64,000 nucleotides of DNA from Mediterraneibacter gnavus ATCC 29149 (GCF_008121495.1 NZ_CP043051.1:2065001-2129000); one strand, 5' to 3'. Shown: positions 35,834 through 45,686, counted from the first letter of the stretch. Program-made: numbers and translations. Notes: generated from the sequence alone by a model not told the origin.

Positions 35834-36316
35834 ATGACAGTAGAACAAGAAAAAGTACAGGGGATGCTCAAGGAAAAGCTCAGAGAAAAAGGCTGGAAAG
35901 TGACCAGCCAGAGACTTTCTATTTTGCAGACCCTGGCAGAACATAAAGGGCAGCATCTGGCGGCGGAAGACATTTTTGAGCTGATGAAGGATGAATATCC
36001 GGAAATGGGGCTTGCGACCGTGTACCGTACGCTGCAGCTTTTGTATGAGATTCAGCTGATCGACCGGATTCATTTCAATGATGGATGTATCCGGTATGAG
36101 ATCGGTCATATATTTGACGGAGACTCCAAACACAGTCATCATCATCTGATCTGCAGAACATGTGGGCGTGTGATGCCGTTTGAAGATGATTTTTTGGAGG
36201 ATCTGGAGGCACAGATCGAAGCCGATACCGGTTTTCATGTGTTGGATCATGAACTGAAATTTTATGGTCAGTGTAAGGAATGTGCCGAAGCTTCCATGCG
36301 GAAAGAGAATACATAA
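35834..36316 (+). CDS. Fur-family metal/peroxide regulator
   Basis: A 160-residue Fur-family repressor. The winged helix is residues ~5-90 (KVTSQRLSILQTLAEHKGQHLAAEDIF). The metal-binding box HSHHHLICRTCGRV lies at ~95-110, and the structural-zinc pairs are CRTC and CKEC. Whether it is Fur, PerR or Zur cannot be decided by eye. It lies between the DUF1292 gene and RNase J; the intergenic gap contains the RNase J ribosome site only. Confidence 0.92.
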   Translation: MTVEQEKVQGMLKEKLREKGWKVTSQRLSILQTLAEHKGQHLAAEDIFELMKDEYPEMGLATVYRTLQLLYEIQLIDRIHFNDGCIRYEIGHIFDGDSKHSHHHLICRTCGRVMPFEDDFLEDLEAQIEADTGFHVLDHELKFYGQCKECAEASMRKENT

Positions 36317-36339
36317 AAAACTCATGGAGGTGTATATTT

Positions 36340-38004
36340 TTGAAAAAAGAAAATCGTGGAAAATTAAAAATCATTCCTTTGGGAGGTCTTGAGCAGATCG
36401 GTATGAATATTACTGCTTTCGAATATGAAGACAGTATCATTGTGGTAGACTGCGGGCTTGCATTCCCGGAGGATGACATGCTCGGAATCGATCTGGTCAT
36501 TCCGGATGTGACTTATCTGAAGGATAATATATCCAAAGTAAAAGGATTTGTGATCACCCATGGTCATGAAGATCATATCGGAGCTTTGCCGTATGTACTT
36601 AAGGAGATCAATCTTCCAATCTATACTACAAAGCTGACAATGGGAATCATCGAGAACAAGTTAAAAGAGCATAATCTGCTCCGTACGACAAAGAGAAAAG
36701 TGGTGCGTCATGGACAGTCCATCAATCTTGGACAGTTCCGAATTGAATTTATCAAGACGAACCACAGTATTCAGGATGCTTCCGCACTGGCAATCTATTC
36801 ACCGGCAGGAACTGTTGTGCATACCGGAGACTTCAAGGTGGATTATACACCGGTATTCGGAGATGCCATTGATCTGCAGCGTTTTGCGGAGATCGGAAAG
36901 AAAGGTGTGCTGGCTCTGATGTCAGACAGCACGAATGCAGAGCGGAAAGGATTTACCCAGTCAGAGCGTACGGTGGGAATTACGTTTGATCATATTTTTG
37001 CAGAGCATCAGAACACAAGAATCATCATCGCGACATTTGCATCGAACGTAGACCGTGTGCAGCAGATTATCAACTCTGCATATAAGTACGGAAGAAAAGT
37101 TGTGGTAGAAGGACGCAGCATGGTAAATATCATCACGACAGCATCTGAGCTTGGGTATCTGAATGTTCCGGAGAATACACTGATCGAGATCGATCAGTTG
37201 AAGAACTATCCACCGGAGAAGACCGTTCTGATCACAACAGGAAGCCAGGGAGAATCCATGGCTGCACTTTCCAGAATGGCAGGGGATGTACACCGTAAAG
37301 TGACGATTCAGCCGAATGACACGATCATTTTCAGTTCGAATCCGATTCCTGGAAATGAGAAGGCAGTATCCCGTGTGATCAATGAGCTTTCTGCAAAGGG
37401 TGCGAACGTGATATTCCAGGATGCGCATGTTTCCGGACATGCCTGTCAGGAAGAGTTAAAGCTGATCTATTCGCTGGTAAAACCAAAGTATGCCATTCCG
37501 GTGCATGGTGAGTACCGCCACTTAAAAGCAAATGCGGAGATCGCGCAGTCTCTGGGAATTCCGAAAGAGAATATCTTTATCATCCAGAGCGGAGATGTGA
37601 TCGAGCTGAGTGATGCAGAAGCAAAAATAGTGGATAAAGTCCATACAGGAGCGATTCTGGTAGATGGTCTGGGTGTCGGTGATGTCGGAAATATCGTATT
37701 GCGAGACAGACAGCATCTGGCAGAGGACGGAATTCTGATCGTTGTTCTGACACTGGAAAAAGGCAGCAACAATCTGCTGGCAGGACCGGATATCGTATCC
37801 AGAGGATTTGTCTATGTAAGAGAATCCGAAGGACTGATGGAAGAAGCCAGAAAGGTTGTGACAGACAGTCTGGATAAATGTCTTTCCGGAAGACATGCGG
37901 ACTGGAATAAGATCAAGATGACGATCCGTGACACAATGAACGATTTTATCTGGAAGAAGACAAAGAGAAGACCAATGGTCATTCCGATTATTATGGATGT
38001 GTAA
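36340..38004 (+). CDS. rnj: Ribonuclease J
   Basis: A 554-residue metallo-beta-lactamase/beta-CASP RNase acting as 5' exonuclease and endonuclease in mRNA decay. ITHGHEDHIGALPY (~residues 67-80) is the metal site, TGDFKVDYTP follows, and TGSQGESMAALSRMA with SSNPIPGNEKAV are beta-CASP motifs. HVSGHACQEELK and PVHGEYRHL follow, as in RNase J1. A TTG start at 36340 is preferred: GGAGG lies nine bases upstream and LKKENRGKLKIIPLGGLEQIG is the family N-terminus. Confidence 0.95.
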   Translation: MKKENRGKLKIIPLGGLEQIGMNITAFEYEDSIIVVDCGLAFPEDDMLGIDLVIPDVTYLKDNISKVKGFVITHGHEDHIGALPYVLKEINLPIYTTKLTMGIIENKLKEHNLLRTTKRKVVRHGQSINLGQFRIEFIKTNHSIQDASALAIYSPAGTVVHTGDFKVDYTPVFGDAIDLQRFAEIGKKGVLALMSDSTNAERKGFTQSERTVGITFDHIFAEHQNTRIIIATFASNVDRVQQIINSAYKYGRKVVVEGRSMVNIITTASELGYLNVPENTLIEIDQLKNYPPEKTVLITTGSQGESMAALSRMAGDVHRKVTIQPNDTIIFSSNPIPGNEKAVSRVINELSAKGANVIFQDAHVSGHACQEELKLIYSLVKPKYAIPVHGEYRHLKANAEIAQSLGIPKENIFIIQSGDVIELSDAEAKIVDKVHTGAILVDGLGVGDVGNIVLRDRQHLAEDGILIVVLTLEKGSNNLLAGPDIVSRGFVYVRESEGLMEEARKVVTDSLDKCLSGRHADWNKIKMTIRDTMNDFIWKKTKRRPMVIPIIMDV

Positions 38005-38007
38005 GAT

Positions 38008-38661
38008 ATGATAGTAGATGAACGTATCGTGACATTCATCAATTCCTTAGAGACAGAGAACAGTGAAATACTCGAAGCAGTGGAACAGGAAGCTCTGAGC
38101 ACATATGTGCCGATCATACGAAAAGAAATGCAGAGTTTCCTGAAAGTGCTTCTGATGATACAAAAACCTATGTGCATCCTGGAAGTAGGGACCGCAGTAG
38201 GTTTCTCTGCGTTATTGATGAGTGAAGCGGCACCAGAAGGGTGCAGGATCACAACAATTGAAAATTACGAAAAGAGAATTCCGATCGCCAGGGAGAATTT
38301 CAGACGGGCAGGGAAAGAAGAGCAGATCACGCTCATAGAGGGAGATGCTATGGATGTGCTGAAAACACTGGAGGGCAGCTTTGATTTTATTTTTATGGAT
38401 GCTGCAAAGGGACAGTATATCCGGTATATGCCCCAGGTGCTGCGTTTGCTTCGTCCGGGCGGAACTCTTGTGACAGATAATGTACTGCAGGATGGGGATA
38501 TTATCGAATCCCGTTTTGCGGTGGAACGGAGAAACCGAACGATTCATTCCAGAATGCGGGAGTATCTGTACGAATTAAAACACCATGAACTGCTGACAAC
38601 GTCCATTATTCCGCTTGGGGATGGAGTGGCTGTCAGTGTGAAGAAACAGGAAGGAGAATAA
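38008..38661 (+). CDS. O-methyltransferase, YrrM-like
   Basis: A 217-residue SAM-dependent O-methyltransferase of the class I/caffeoyl-CoA type. LEVGTAVGFSALLMSEAAP (~residues 57-75) is the SAM loop, FDFIFMDAAKGQY (~125-137) the metal/substrate loop, and GGTLVTDNVLQDGDI follows. In Bacillus the yrrM homologue, a tRNA hydroxyuridine O-methyltransferase in recent work, sits next to U32 peptidases involved in the same wobble modification, as here. That role is inferred. Confidence 0.88.
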   Translation: MIVDERIVTFINSLETENSEILEAVEQEALSTYVPIIRKEMQSFLKVLLMIQKPMCILEVGTAVGFSALLMSEAAPEGCRITTIENYEKRIPIARENFRRAGKEEQITLIEGDAMDVLKTLEGSFDFIFMDAAKGQYIRYMPQVLRLLRPGGTLVTDNVLQDGDIIESRFAVERRNRTIHSRMREYLYELKHHELLTTSIIPLGDGVAVSVKKQEGE

Positions 38662-38662
38662 A

Positions 38663-39895
38663 ATGGCAAGACATCCTGAACTTTTGATACCGGCAAGCAG
38701 CCTGGAAGTATTAAAGACAGCAGTCATTTTTGGAGCAGATGCGGTTTATATCGGAGGAGAAGCATTTGGACTCCGCGCAAAAGCGAAGAACTTTTCCATG
38801 GAGGACATGAAAAAAGGAATCGCATTTGCGCATGAACATGATGTGAAAGTGTATGTAACAGCCAATATCCTGGCACACAATGAGGATCTGCCGGGAGTGC
38901 GTAAATATTTTGAGGAACTCAAGGAAATCAAGCCGGATGCTCTTATTATTGCGGATCCGGGAGTGTTTGAGATCGCAAAAGAAGTGTGTCCTGAGATTGA
39001 GAGACATATCAGTACTCAGGCAAACAATACAAACTATGGAACCTATAATTTCTGGTATAAACAAGGCGCGAGCCGCGTGGTTTCCGCCAGAGAGCTGTCT
39101 CTGGAAGAAATCAAAGAGCTGCGCGCGAATATTCCGGAGGATCTGGAAATCGAGACATTTGTACATGGAGCGATGTGTATTTCTTATTCCGGAAGATGCC
39201 TTCTGAGCAACTATTTCACAGGCAGAGATGCGAACAGGGGGGCATGTACCCACCCGTGCCGCTGGAAATATGCGGTTGTGGAGGAGAAGAGACCGGGAGA
39301 GTATCTGCCGGTTTATGAGAATGAAAGAGGAACTTATATTTTCAACTCCAAGGATCTGTGCATGATCCAGTATATCCCGGAGATTCTGGACGCGGGTATT
39401 GACAGTCTGAAAATCGAAGGACGTATGAAAACCGCGCTCTATGTGGCAACAGTTGCAAGAACCTACAGAAAGGCGATCGATGACTATCAGAAGGATCCGG
39501 AATTATATAAAAAGAATATGCCGTGGTATCTGGAGCAGATCTCCAATTGTACGTACCGCCAGTTTACGACAGGATTCTTCTTTGGAAAACCGGATGAGAC
39601 AACACAGATCTATGACAGCAACACGTATGTGAAAGAGTATACCTATCTCGGAATTATCGGAGAGGTCAGGGACGGTCTGTGCCGGATCGAACAGCGCAAC
39701 AAGTTTTCTGTGGGTGAGATCATTGAGATCATGAAGCCGAACGGGGAAAATGTGGAAGCGAAAGTAGAGCGTATCCTTAATGAAGAAGGAGAGGAGCAGG
39801 AGAGTGCTCCTCACTCAAAACAGGTGTTATATGTGGCGCTGGATCAGAAGGCGGACAAATATGATATCTTACGAAGAGCAGAAAAAGACGCGTAG
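38663..39895 (+). CDS. Peptidase U32 family protein (YrrN/TrhP-like)
   Basis: A 410-residue U32 protein. The start PELLIPASSLEVLKTAVIFGADAVYIGGEAFGLRA and the family signature EIETFVHGAMCISYSGRCLLSNYFTGRDANRGACTHPCRWKY (in part, ~residues 167-208) are clear. Members next to YrrM-type methyltransferases support tRNA uridine-34 hydroxylation in other bacteria and not proteolysis. It starts one base after the methyltransferase stop. Its last 27 bases overlap the end of sigK on the other strand. Confidence 0.9.
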   Translation: MARHPELLIPASSLEVLKTAVIFGADAVYIGGEAFGLRAKAKNFSMEDMKKGIAFAHEHDVKVYVTANILAHNEDLPGVRKYFEELKEIKPDALIIADPGVFEIAKEVCPEIERHISTQANNTNYGTYNFWYKQGASRVVSARELSLEEIKELRANIPEDLEIETFVHGAMCISYSGRCLLSNYFTGRDANRGACTHPCRWKYAVVEEKRPGEYLPVYENERGTYIFNSKDLCMIQYIPEILDAGIDSLKIEGRMKTALYVATVARTYRKAIDDYQKDPELYKKNMPWYLEQISNCTYRQFTTGFFFGKPDETTQIYDSNTYVKEYTYLGIIGEVRDGLCRIEQRNKFSVGEIIEIMKPNGENVEAKVERILNEEGEEQESAPHSKQVLYVALDQKADKYDILRRAEKDA

Positions 39896-40495
39896 CTTTT
39901 CGACCGCGCTCTTTTCTATCCGGGATACATAAGAACGGGAGATCCCCAGTTGTTTGGCGACTTCCCTCTGCGTGTATTCCTCGCCGCCATAAAGTCCATA
40001 CCGCATTTTTAAAACGAGTTTTTCCCGCTGGGAGAGCTCGTTTTCTACTTTTTCATACAGCTTCTGGATATTTTCTTTCAGGCATACCCGTTCCGGGATG
40101 TCGTCTTCATCCGTTTCGATAATATCGTATAATTTGATCTCGTTTCCTTCCCGGTCCGTACCGATGGGTTCATATAAAGAAATCTCTTTTGACGTCTTTT
40201 TCCGTGCGCGCAAATGCATCAGGATTTCGTTTTCCACACACTTGGAGGCATAAGCTGCCAGCCGGTTTCCTTTGCTTGGATTAAAGGTGACAATGGCTTT
40301 GATCAAACCGATGGTTCCGATTGAGATCAGATCTTCGGGATCTTCGTCCACATACTGATATTTTTTGATCACATGTGCAACGAGCCGCAGATTCCGTTCA
40401 ATCAGAATGTGTTTTGCCTGCAGGTCACCCTCAGTATATTTTTGAATATATTCTTTTTCTTCGGAAGGGGTGAGGGGATTTGGAAATGATTTCAA
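39869..40495 (-). CDS. sigK: Sporulation sigma factor sigma-K
   Basis: A 208-residue sigma-70 factor. Region 2 reads RNLRLVAHVIKKYQYVDEDPEDLISIGTIGLIKAI with FNPSKGNRLAAYASKCVENEILMHLR. Region 4 reads REKLVLKMRYGLYGGEEYTQREVAKQLGISRSYVSRIEKSA. These match mother-cell sigma-K/sigma-E types, and the short pro-region MKSFPNPLTPSEEKEY favours sigma-K. The gene is intact, not split by a skin element. A TTG start with TTTGAGGTG upstream was used. It converges with, and overlaps, the U32 gene. Confidence 0.88.
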   Translation of the reverse strand: MKSFPNPLTPSEEKEYIQKYTEGDLQAKHILIERNLRLVAHVIKKYQYVDEDPEDLISIGTIGLIKAIVTFNPSKGNRLAAYASKCVENEILMHLRARKKTSKEISLYEPIGTDREGNEIKLYDIIETDEDDIPERVCLKENIQKLYEKVENELSQREKLVLKMRYGLYGGEEYTQREVAKQLGISRSYVSRIEKSAVEKLRVFFCSS

Positions 40496-40589
40496 GACAG
40501 CACCTCAAAGCACATTTGATAACAGTGTATGTAAAGAAGGCATGATTTGTGCTTTTCCACTTGAAAAGAGGACGGGCAGAAAAAAGTAG

Positions 40590-40619
40590 TTGACAAACAG
40601 CGGGTAGGAGAGATATAGT
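40590..40619 (+). promoter_or_regulatory. Promoter of the comM-dprA-topA operon
   Basis: TTGACA, an 18-base spacer and TATAGT, about 150 bases upstream of the first gene. Confidence 0.7.
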
Positions 40620-40625
40620 AAGACT

Positions 40626-40769
40626 ACATTCCCGGAGCGATCCGCTCTGGAGAGTATAAGATCTATTGATTCAAAAGGCCGTATCGGCCAACGTTTTCAA
40701 GTTACAAATTTATTAGAAGATCAGTTATGTGGGGACTGAACGTACCGGCTCTTGGAAAAGGAGTGTGTG
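40626..40769 (+). promoter_or_regulatory. Structured untranslated leader before the comM-like gene
   Basis: The ~140-base leader has an 8-bp hairpin CCGGAGCG / CGCTCTGG (40631-40649, one G-U), then GGCCG TAT CGGCC (40678-40690), then unpaired AT-rich sequence and a GTACCGGCTC segment before the ribosome site. I do not match it to a known riboswitch, and there is no terminator T-run. It may be a small regulatory element or simply a long leader. Confidence 0.4.
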
Positions 40770-42293
40770 ATGAGTTTTTGCTCAGTATTATCTGCAGCAG
40801 TGATCGGGCTGCGGGTAGAATTTATTCATGTGGAAGCTGACGTCAGCAACGGGCTTCCGGTATTTCATATGGTGGGATACCTTTCTTCTGAAGTGAAGGA
40901 GGCAGCAGAGCGTGTGCGCACAGCAATCAGAAACAGTGGAGTTTCATTTCCAGCCAAGCGGACGATCGTCAATCTGGCGCCGGCAAATGTAAGAAAGAGA
41001 GGAGCGTCGTTTGATCTTCCCATTGCAGTGGCAGTGATGATTGCATTGGGATGTCAGATTTCAGAGGGGGTAAGGCATACGCTTTTTATAGGAGAACTGG
41101 GACTGGATGGCAGTGTGCTGGAAGTACCGGGTGTTCTGCCGATCGTTCTGGAGGCAAAAAAGGCGGGAGTGAAACGCTGCATTGTACCAGAAGCAAATGA
41201 GGCGGAAGGCGCACTTGTAAAAGGAATCGAGATCATTGGGGTAAAGCATCTTAAGCAGATTACAAAGATTCTTTCAGGAGAGAGAAAAAAAGAAAAAGCA
41301 AGGAATCAAGCCAAAAAGCAGACGGTAAAAAATCCGCAGCCGGATTTTTCTGAAATGCAGGGTCAGGCAGCCGTCAAGCGTGCAGCGGAGATTGCAGTGG
41401 CAGGCGGACATAATCTTCTTTTGATCGGCCCCCCGGGAAGCGGAAAGACCATGGCAGCGGAACGGATTGCCGGAATTCTGCCGCCTCTGACATTAGAAGA
41501 GAGCATGGAGATTACAAAAATATACAGTATTATGGGACTTCTTGATGAGAAAGAACCGCTGATCCAGAGCCGGCCTTTTCGCAGTGTACACCATACGGCC
41601 ACAAGGGCAGCACTGGCTGGAGGCGGGATGATCCCGACGCCGGGAGAGATCACACTCGCACACGGCGGTGTTTTGTTTTTGGATGAATTGCCGGAGTTTT
41701 CGAAAAGTGTGATCGAGGTACTGAGACAGCCGCTTGAAGAGCACCAGATGCGGATTGCGAGAACACACGGAAATTATGTATTTCCAGCGGATTTTATTTT
41801 GATCGCGGCGATGAATCCATGTCCCTGCGGATGCTATCCGGATATGCAGAAATGTACCTGTACGCCTGTGCAGATTCAGAATTATTTAGGAAGGATCAGT
41901 CAGCCGTTTCTGGATCGAATCGATCTGTGTGTAGAGGCGCCCCGGGTGGAATATGACTCACTGGTGGAGAAGAAAGCACAGGAATCTTCGGAAGCAATCC
42001 GGCAGAGAGTATGTGAAGTGCGAAATCTGCAGAGAATGCGTTATGGAGGAACAAAGGTAAATGCAAGACTGGACAGCCGGGAGACAGAAGAATTCTGCCG
42101 TCTGGGAGAGCCGGAAAAAGAAGTGATGAAGCAGGCATTTGCTGCCTTTGGATTTACAGCACGTACTTATCATAAAGTGTTAAAGGTGGCGAGAACGATC
42201 GCAGATCTGGACGGAAGTCAGGAAATTCTAAAGCAGCATTTGTGTGAGGCAATCGGCTATCGGACGCCGGATAAGAAGTACTGGAAACGATAG
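40770..42293 (+). CDS. YifB/ComM-like Mg-chelatase-type AAA+ ATPase
   Basis: A 507-residue protein. The N-terminal Lon-like ChlI domain (~1-170) starts with FCSVLSAAVIGLRVEFIHVEADVSNGLPVFHMVGY. The AAA+ domain has Walker A GPPGSGKTM (~residue 220), Walker B VLFLDELPEFSK and AMNPCPCGCYPD. A C-terminal domain contains NLQRMRYGG. ComM is a helicase promoting branch migration during natural transformation in other bacteria. The start at 40770 follows AAGGAG. dprA is 12 bases downstream, consistent with a DNA-processing role. Confidence 0.92.
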   Translation: MSFCSVLSAAVIGLRVEFIHVEADVSNGLPVFHMVGYLSSEVKEAAERVRTAIRNSGVSFPAKRTIVNLAPANVRKRGASFDLPIAVAVMIALGCQISEGVRHTLFIGELGLDGSVLEVPGVLPIVLEAKKAGVKRCIVPEANEAEGALVKGIEIIGVKHLKQITKILSGERKKEKARNQAKKQTVKNPQPDFSEMQGQAAVKRAAEIAVAGGHNLLLIGPPGSGKTMAAERIAGILPPLTLEESMEITKIYSIMGLLDEKEPLIQSRPFRSVHHTATRAALAGGGMIPTPGEITLAHGGVLFLDELPEFSKSVIEVLRQPLEEHQMRIARTHGNYVFPADFILIAAMNPCPCGCYPDMQKCTCTPVQIQNYLGRISQPFLDRIDLCVEAPRVEYDSLVEKKAQESSEAIRQRVCEVRNLQRMRYGGTKVNARLDSRETEEFCRLGEPEKEVMKQAFAAFGFTARTYHKVLKVARTIADLDGSQEILKQHLCEAIGYRTPDKKYWKR

Positions 42294-42305
42294 GAGGAAG
42301 AACGC

Positions 42306-43388
42306 ATGAAGTATGAATACTGGTTTGCCGGAATCCGAAATATTCCGGATCGGACAAAAATAAAATTAAAAGAAAAAGCAGGGACAGCAGAAGCCATTTA
42401 TTATATAGAAGAAACTGCACTCAGAAAGATGCAGCTGCTCAAGGAACAGGAAATTTGGAAGCTGCTGGAGGCGAAAAAGAAAGAGGAGCTGGACAGAAAT
42501 TATGAAGCAATGAGACAAAAAGGAATCTCGGTGATCCCGTGGGGAGAAAAGGAATATCCAGGTCGTTTAAAAGAAATCTATGATCCGCCGTATGCGTTGT
42601 ATGTGAAAGGAAAGCTGCCGGATAATACTGCGCGTGCGGCAGCCATTGTGGGAGCGAGAAGCTGTACTCCCTATGGAGAAAAATATGCGCTGGAATATGG
42701 GAAAAAACTGGCGGAATGTGGAATTCAGGTGATCAGCGGACTTGCGCGCGGCGTAGACGGGATCGGACAGAGAGGTGCTCTGCTGGGAGGTGGAAAGACC
42801 TTTGCTGTTTTGGGGAGCGGGGTAGATGTCTGTTATCCGAAAAACCATATGGGATTATATCTGGATATCCTGGAGCAGGAAGGCGGGATCCTTTCAGAAC
42901 TCCCGCCCGGCACACCGCCGCTTCCGCAGCATTTTCCGAGGCGAAACCGGATCATCAGCGCGCTGTCAGATATTGTGCTCGTTATGGAGGCAAGAGAGAG
43001 GAGTGGATCACTGATCACGGCAGATCTGGCACTGGAGCAGGGAAAGGATGTCTATGCGCTGCCGGGGCCTGTTAACAGCAGCTTAAGTCAAGGGTGTAAC
43101 CGCCTGATCTTTCAGGGGGCCGGAATTCTTTTAAGCCCGGAAAATCTGCTGGATGAGATGGGCATTGCATATAGCGGGGAATGTGAAAAATCAGACAAAA
43201 ATGAAAAAATGCTTGAAAGTCCTGAATATATGGTGTATAGTTGTGTCGGTCTGTATCCAAAGAGCGTGGGGCAGCTGACAGAAGAAACAAAGCTGCGCCC
43301 GGAGGAAGTTTTAAAGCTTTTAGTGTCTTTGGAATTACAGGGATATATCAGAGAAATCTCAAAAAATTATTATATAAAAGTGAAATGA
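42306..43388 (+). CDS. dprA: DNA-processing protein DprA
   Basis: A 360-residue protein that loads RecA on incoming single-stranded DNA. The Rossmann-like core has AIVGARSCTPYGEKYA, SGLARGVDGIGQRGAL, VLGSGVDVCYPKNH, FPRRNRIISALSD and GSLITADLALEQGKDVYALPG, all family hallmarks (~residues 115-260). A winged-helix tail ends the protein. AGGAGG precedes the ATG. It lies in the classic comM-dprA-topA order. Confidence 0.95.
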   Translation: MKYEYWFAGIRNIPDRTKIKLKEKAGTAEAIYYIEETALRKMQLLKEQEIWKLLEAKKKEELDRNYEAMRQKGISVIPWGEKEYPGRLKEIYDPPYALYVKGKLPDNTARAAAIVGARSCTPYGEKYALEYGKKLAECGIQVISGLARGVDGIGQRGALLGGGKTFAVLGSGVDVCYPKNHMGLYLDILEQEGGILSELPPGTPPLPQHFPRRNRIISALSDIVLVMEARERSGSLITADLALEQGKDVYALPGPVNSSLSQGCNRLIFQGAGILLSPENLLDEMGIAYSGECEKSDKNEKMLESPEYMVYSCVGLYPKSVGQLTEETKLRPEEVLKLLVSLELQGYIREISKNYYIKVK

Positions 43389-43422
43389 CGGCGTGAGGGC
43401 GCCGGATGGAGGAAATGTTTCA

Positions 43423-45495
43423 ATGGCACATTATCTGGTAATTGTGGAGTCACCGGCGAAAGTGAAGACGATCAAAAAATTTCTTGGAAAGAACTATACA
43501 GTAGCGGCATCAAACGGGCATGTCAGAGATTTGCCGAAAAGTCAGCTCGGAATCGATGTGGAGCATGACTTTGAGCCCAAATATATTACCATTCGGGGAA
43601 AAGGGGAGATTCTCGCAAACCTGAGAAAGGAAGCGAAGAAAGCCGACAAAGTATATCTGGCGACCGACCCCGACCGTGAAGGAGAGGCAATTTCATGGCA
43701 TCTTGCAGCAGCGCTGAAATTGGATGAGAAAAAAATGCGCCGTATTACATTCAACGAGATCACAAAGAATGCAGTCAAGGCGTCATTAAAAACACCAAGA
43801 GATATTGATATGGATCTGGTGGACGCACAGCAGGCAAGACGTGTTCTGGACAGAATGGTAGGATATCGGATCAGTCCGCTTTTGTGGGCAAAAGTAAAAC
43901 GGGGATTGAGCGCCGGACGCGTGCAGTCTGTAGCACTTCGTATCATTGCGGACCGGGAGGAAGAGATCAATGCATTTATTCCGGAAGAATACTGGAGTCT
44001 GGATGCAATCTTAAAGGTGAAAGGAGAGAAAAGACCGCTCACTGCCAAGTTCTATGGAACCGAGAAAAAGAAGATGACGATCCATTCCAAAGAGGAGCTG
44101 GATGAGATTTTACAGGCTTTGGAAAAAGAAACATACGAAGTAAAAGATATCAAAAAGGGAGAGCGTATCCGAAGAGCGCCGCTTCCGTTTACAACCAGCA
44201 CTTTGCAGCAGGAGGCAGCAAAGGTGCTCAACTTCGGTACACAGAAGACGATGCGTATTGCACAGCAGCTGTATGAAGGAATTGACGTAAAGGGCAGCGG
44301 TACGATCGGTGTGATCACGTATCTGCGTACTGATTCTACCCGTATTTCAGAGGAAGCAGATGCAGCGGCGAGAGCGTACATCACAGAGAATTACGGCGCA
44401 GAGTATTCAGCAGCAGGAGAAGCAAATAAAAAGACTGAGAAGAAGATACAGGACGCGCATGAGGCAATCCGACCGACGGACATTTCCATGACACCGGCTT
44501 CGTTGAAAGAGTCTCTCTCCAGAGATCAGTTCCGTCTGTATCAGCTGATCTGGAAACGGTTTGCCGCAAGCCGGATGCAGCCTGCAAAATATGAGACGAC
44601 TTCTGTGAAGATCGGAGCGGGAGAATACATGTTTACCGTAGCGACATCTAAAGTGGCATTTGAGGGATTCCGTACGGTATATACAGAGGCGGATGAAGAA
44701 AAAGAAGTGAGCAATGTTCTGGTCAACGGATTGAGCATGGATTCGGAACTGACGAAAGAAGAGTTTGATACCAAACAGCATTTCACACAGCCTCCGGCAC
44801 ACTATACAGAGGCAACACTTGTAAAGGCACTGGAGGAGCTTGGAATCGGACGTCCGAGTACCTATGCACCAACAATCTCCACAATTCTCGGAAGACGTTA
44901 TATTACCAAAGAAGCCAAGAATCTGTATATCACAGAGATCGGAGAAGTAGTCAACAATATTATGAAGCAGTCGTTTCCTAGTATTGTGGATGTCAACTTT
45001 ACGGCCAACATGGAAGGGCTTCTGGATATGGTGGAAGAAGGAAAAGTGCAGTGGAAAGTTGTCGTAAGTAACTTCTATCCGGATCTGGATGAAGCAGTGA
45101 AAACTGCGGAGAAAGAATTAGAGAGCGTGAAGATCGAGGATGAAGTAACGGATGTAATCTGTGAAGAGTGTGGAAGAAACATGGTGATCAAATACGGTCC
45201 TCACGGAAAATTCCTGGCCTGTCCGGGATTTCCGGATTGCCGCAACACAAAACCGTACCTGGAGAAGATCGGTGTTGCCTGCCCGGTCTGTGGAAAAGAA
45301 GTTGTGATCCGCAAGACGAAGAAGGGAAGAAAGTATTACGGATGTGAAAATAATCCGGAATGTGATTTTATGTCATGGCAGAAACCGTCCAAAGAAAAAT
45401 GTCCGGAATGTGGCGGATACATGGTGGAAAAAGGGAATAAACTGGTCTGCGCAAACGAGCAGTGTGGATATGTCCGAAATTTGAAGGGAAATTAG
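43423..45495 (+). CDS. topA: DNA topoisomerase I
   Basis: A 690-residue type IA topoisomerase relaxing negative supercoils. The TOPRIM domain starts HYLVIVESPAKVKTIKKFLG with ATDPDREGEAISWHLA. The catalytic Tyr is in GVITYLRTDSTRIS (~residue 300). IGRPSTYAPTI and ANMEGLLDMVEEGK follow. Three C4 zinc fingers end the protein (~residues 575-685). The ATG at 43423 follows GGAGG. It is the last host gene before the prophage. Confidence 0.97.
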   Translation: MAHYLVIVESPAKVKTIKKFLGKNYTVAASNGHVRDLPKSQLGIDVEHDFEPKYITIRGKGEILANLRKEAKKADKVYLATDPDREGEAISWHLAAALKLDEKKMRRITFNEITKNAVKASLKTPRDIDMDLVDAQQARRVLDRMVGYRISPLLWAKVKRGLSAGRVQSVALRIIADREEEINAFIPEEYWSLDAILKVKGEKRPLTAKFYGTEKKKMTIHSKEELDEILQALEKETYEVKDIKKGERIRRAPLPFTTSTLQQEAAKVLNFGTQKTMRIAQQLYEGIDVKGSGTIGVITYLRTDSTRISEEADAAARAYITENYGAEYSAAGEANKKTEKKIQDAHEAIRPTDISMTPASLKESLSRDQFRLYQLIWKRFAASRMQPAKYETTSVKIGAGEYMFTVATSKVAFEGFRTVYTEADEEKEVSNVLVNGLSMDSELTKEEFDTKQHFTQPPAHYTEATLVKALEELGIGRPSTYAPTISTILGRRYITKEAKNLYITEIGEVVNNIMKQSFPSIVDVNFTANMEGLLDMVEEGKVQWKVVVSNFYPDLDEAVKTAEKELESVKIEDEVTDVICEECGRNMVIKYGPHGKFLACPGFPDCRNTKPYLEKIGVACPVCGKEVVIRKTKKGRKYYGCENNPECDFMSWQKPSKEKCPECGGYMVEKGNKLVCANEQCGYVRNLKGN

Positions 45496-45542
45496 AAGGA
45501 TTTCGAATAAAAACAAGAGGAAATTGGATAAGTTTTAGAATG

Positions 45543-45586
45543 AAAATCGACAAGAGGTAATAAAGCCTCTGCCGATTTTCTTTTTT
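45543..45586 (+). terminator. Terminator after topA
   Basis: AAAATCG plus AGAGG pairs with CCTCT plus CGATTTT around a small internal loop, with a T-run after it. Confidence 0.8.
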
Positions 45587-45608
45587 ATAGGAAACAGCAG
45601 AAAAGAAG

Positions 45609-45648
45609 AGCGTGCAGAGCGTAAAAACTCTGACACGCTTATTTTTTT
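45609..45648 (+). terminator. Second terminator at the host-phage boundary
   Basis: AGCGTG-CAGAG pairs with CTCTG-A-CACGCT, followed by seven T (45642-45648). The prophage begins near here. Confidence 0.8.
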
Positions 45649-45686
45649 ACCATAAAAGCAAATGAGGACGGAAAGGAGCATAGAAC

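Noticed and set aside
39869-40495. sigK interrupted by a skin-type element
   Set aside because: Regions 2 and 4 are in one uninterrupted frame of normal length.
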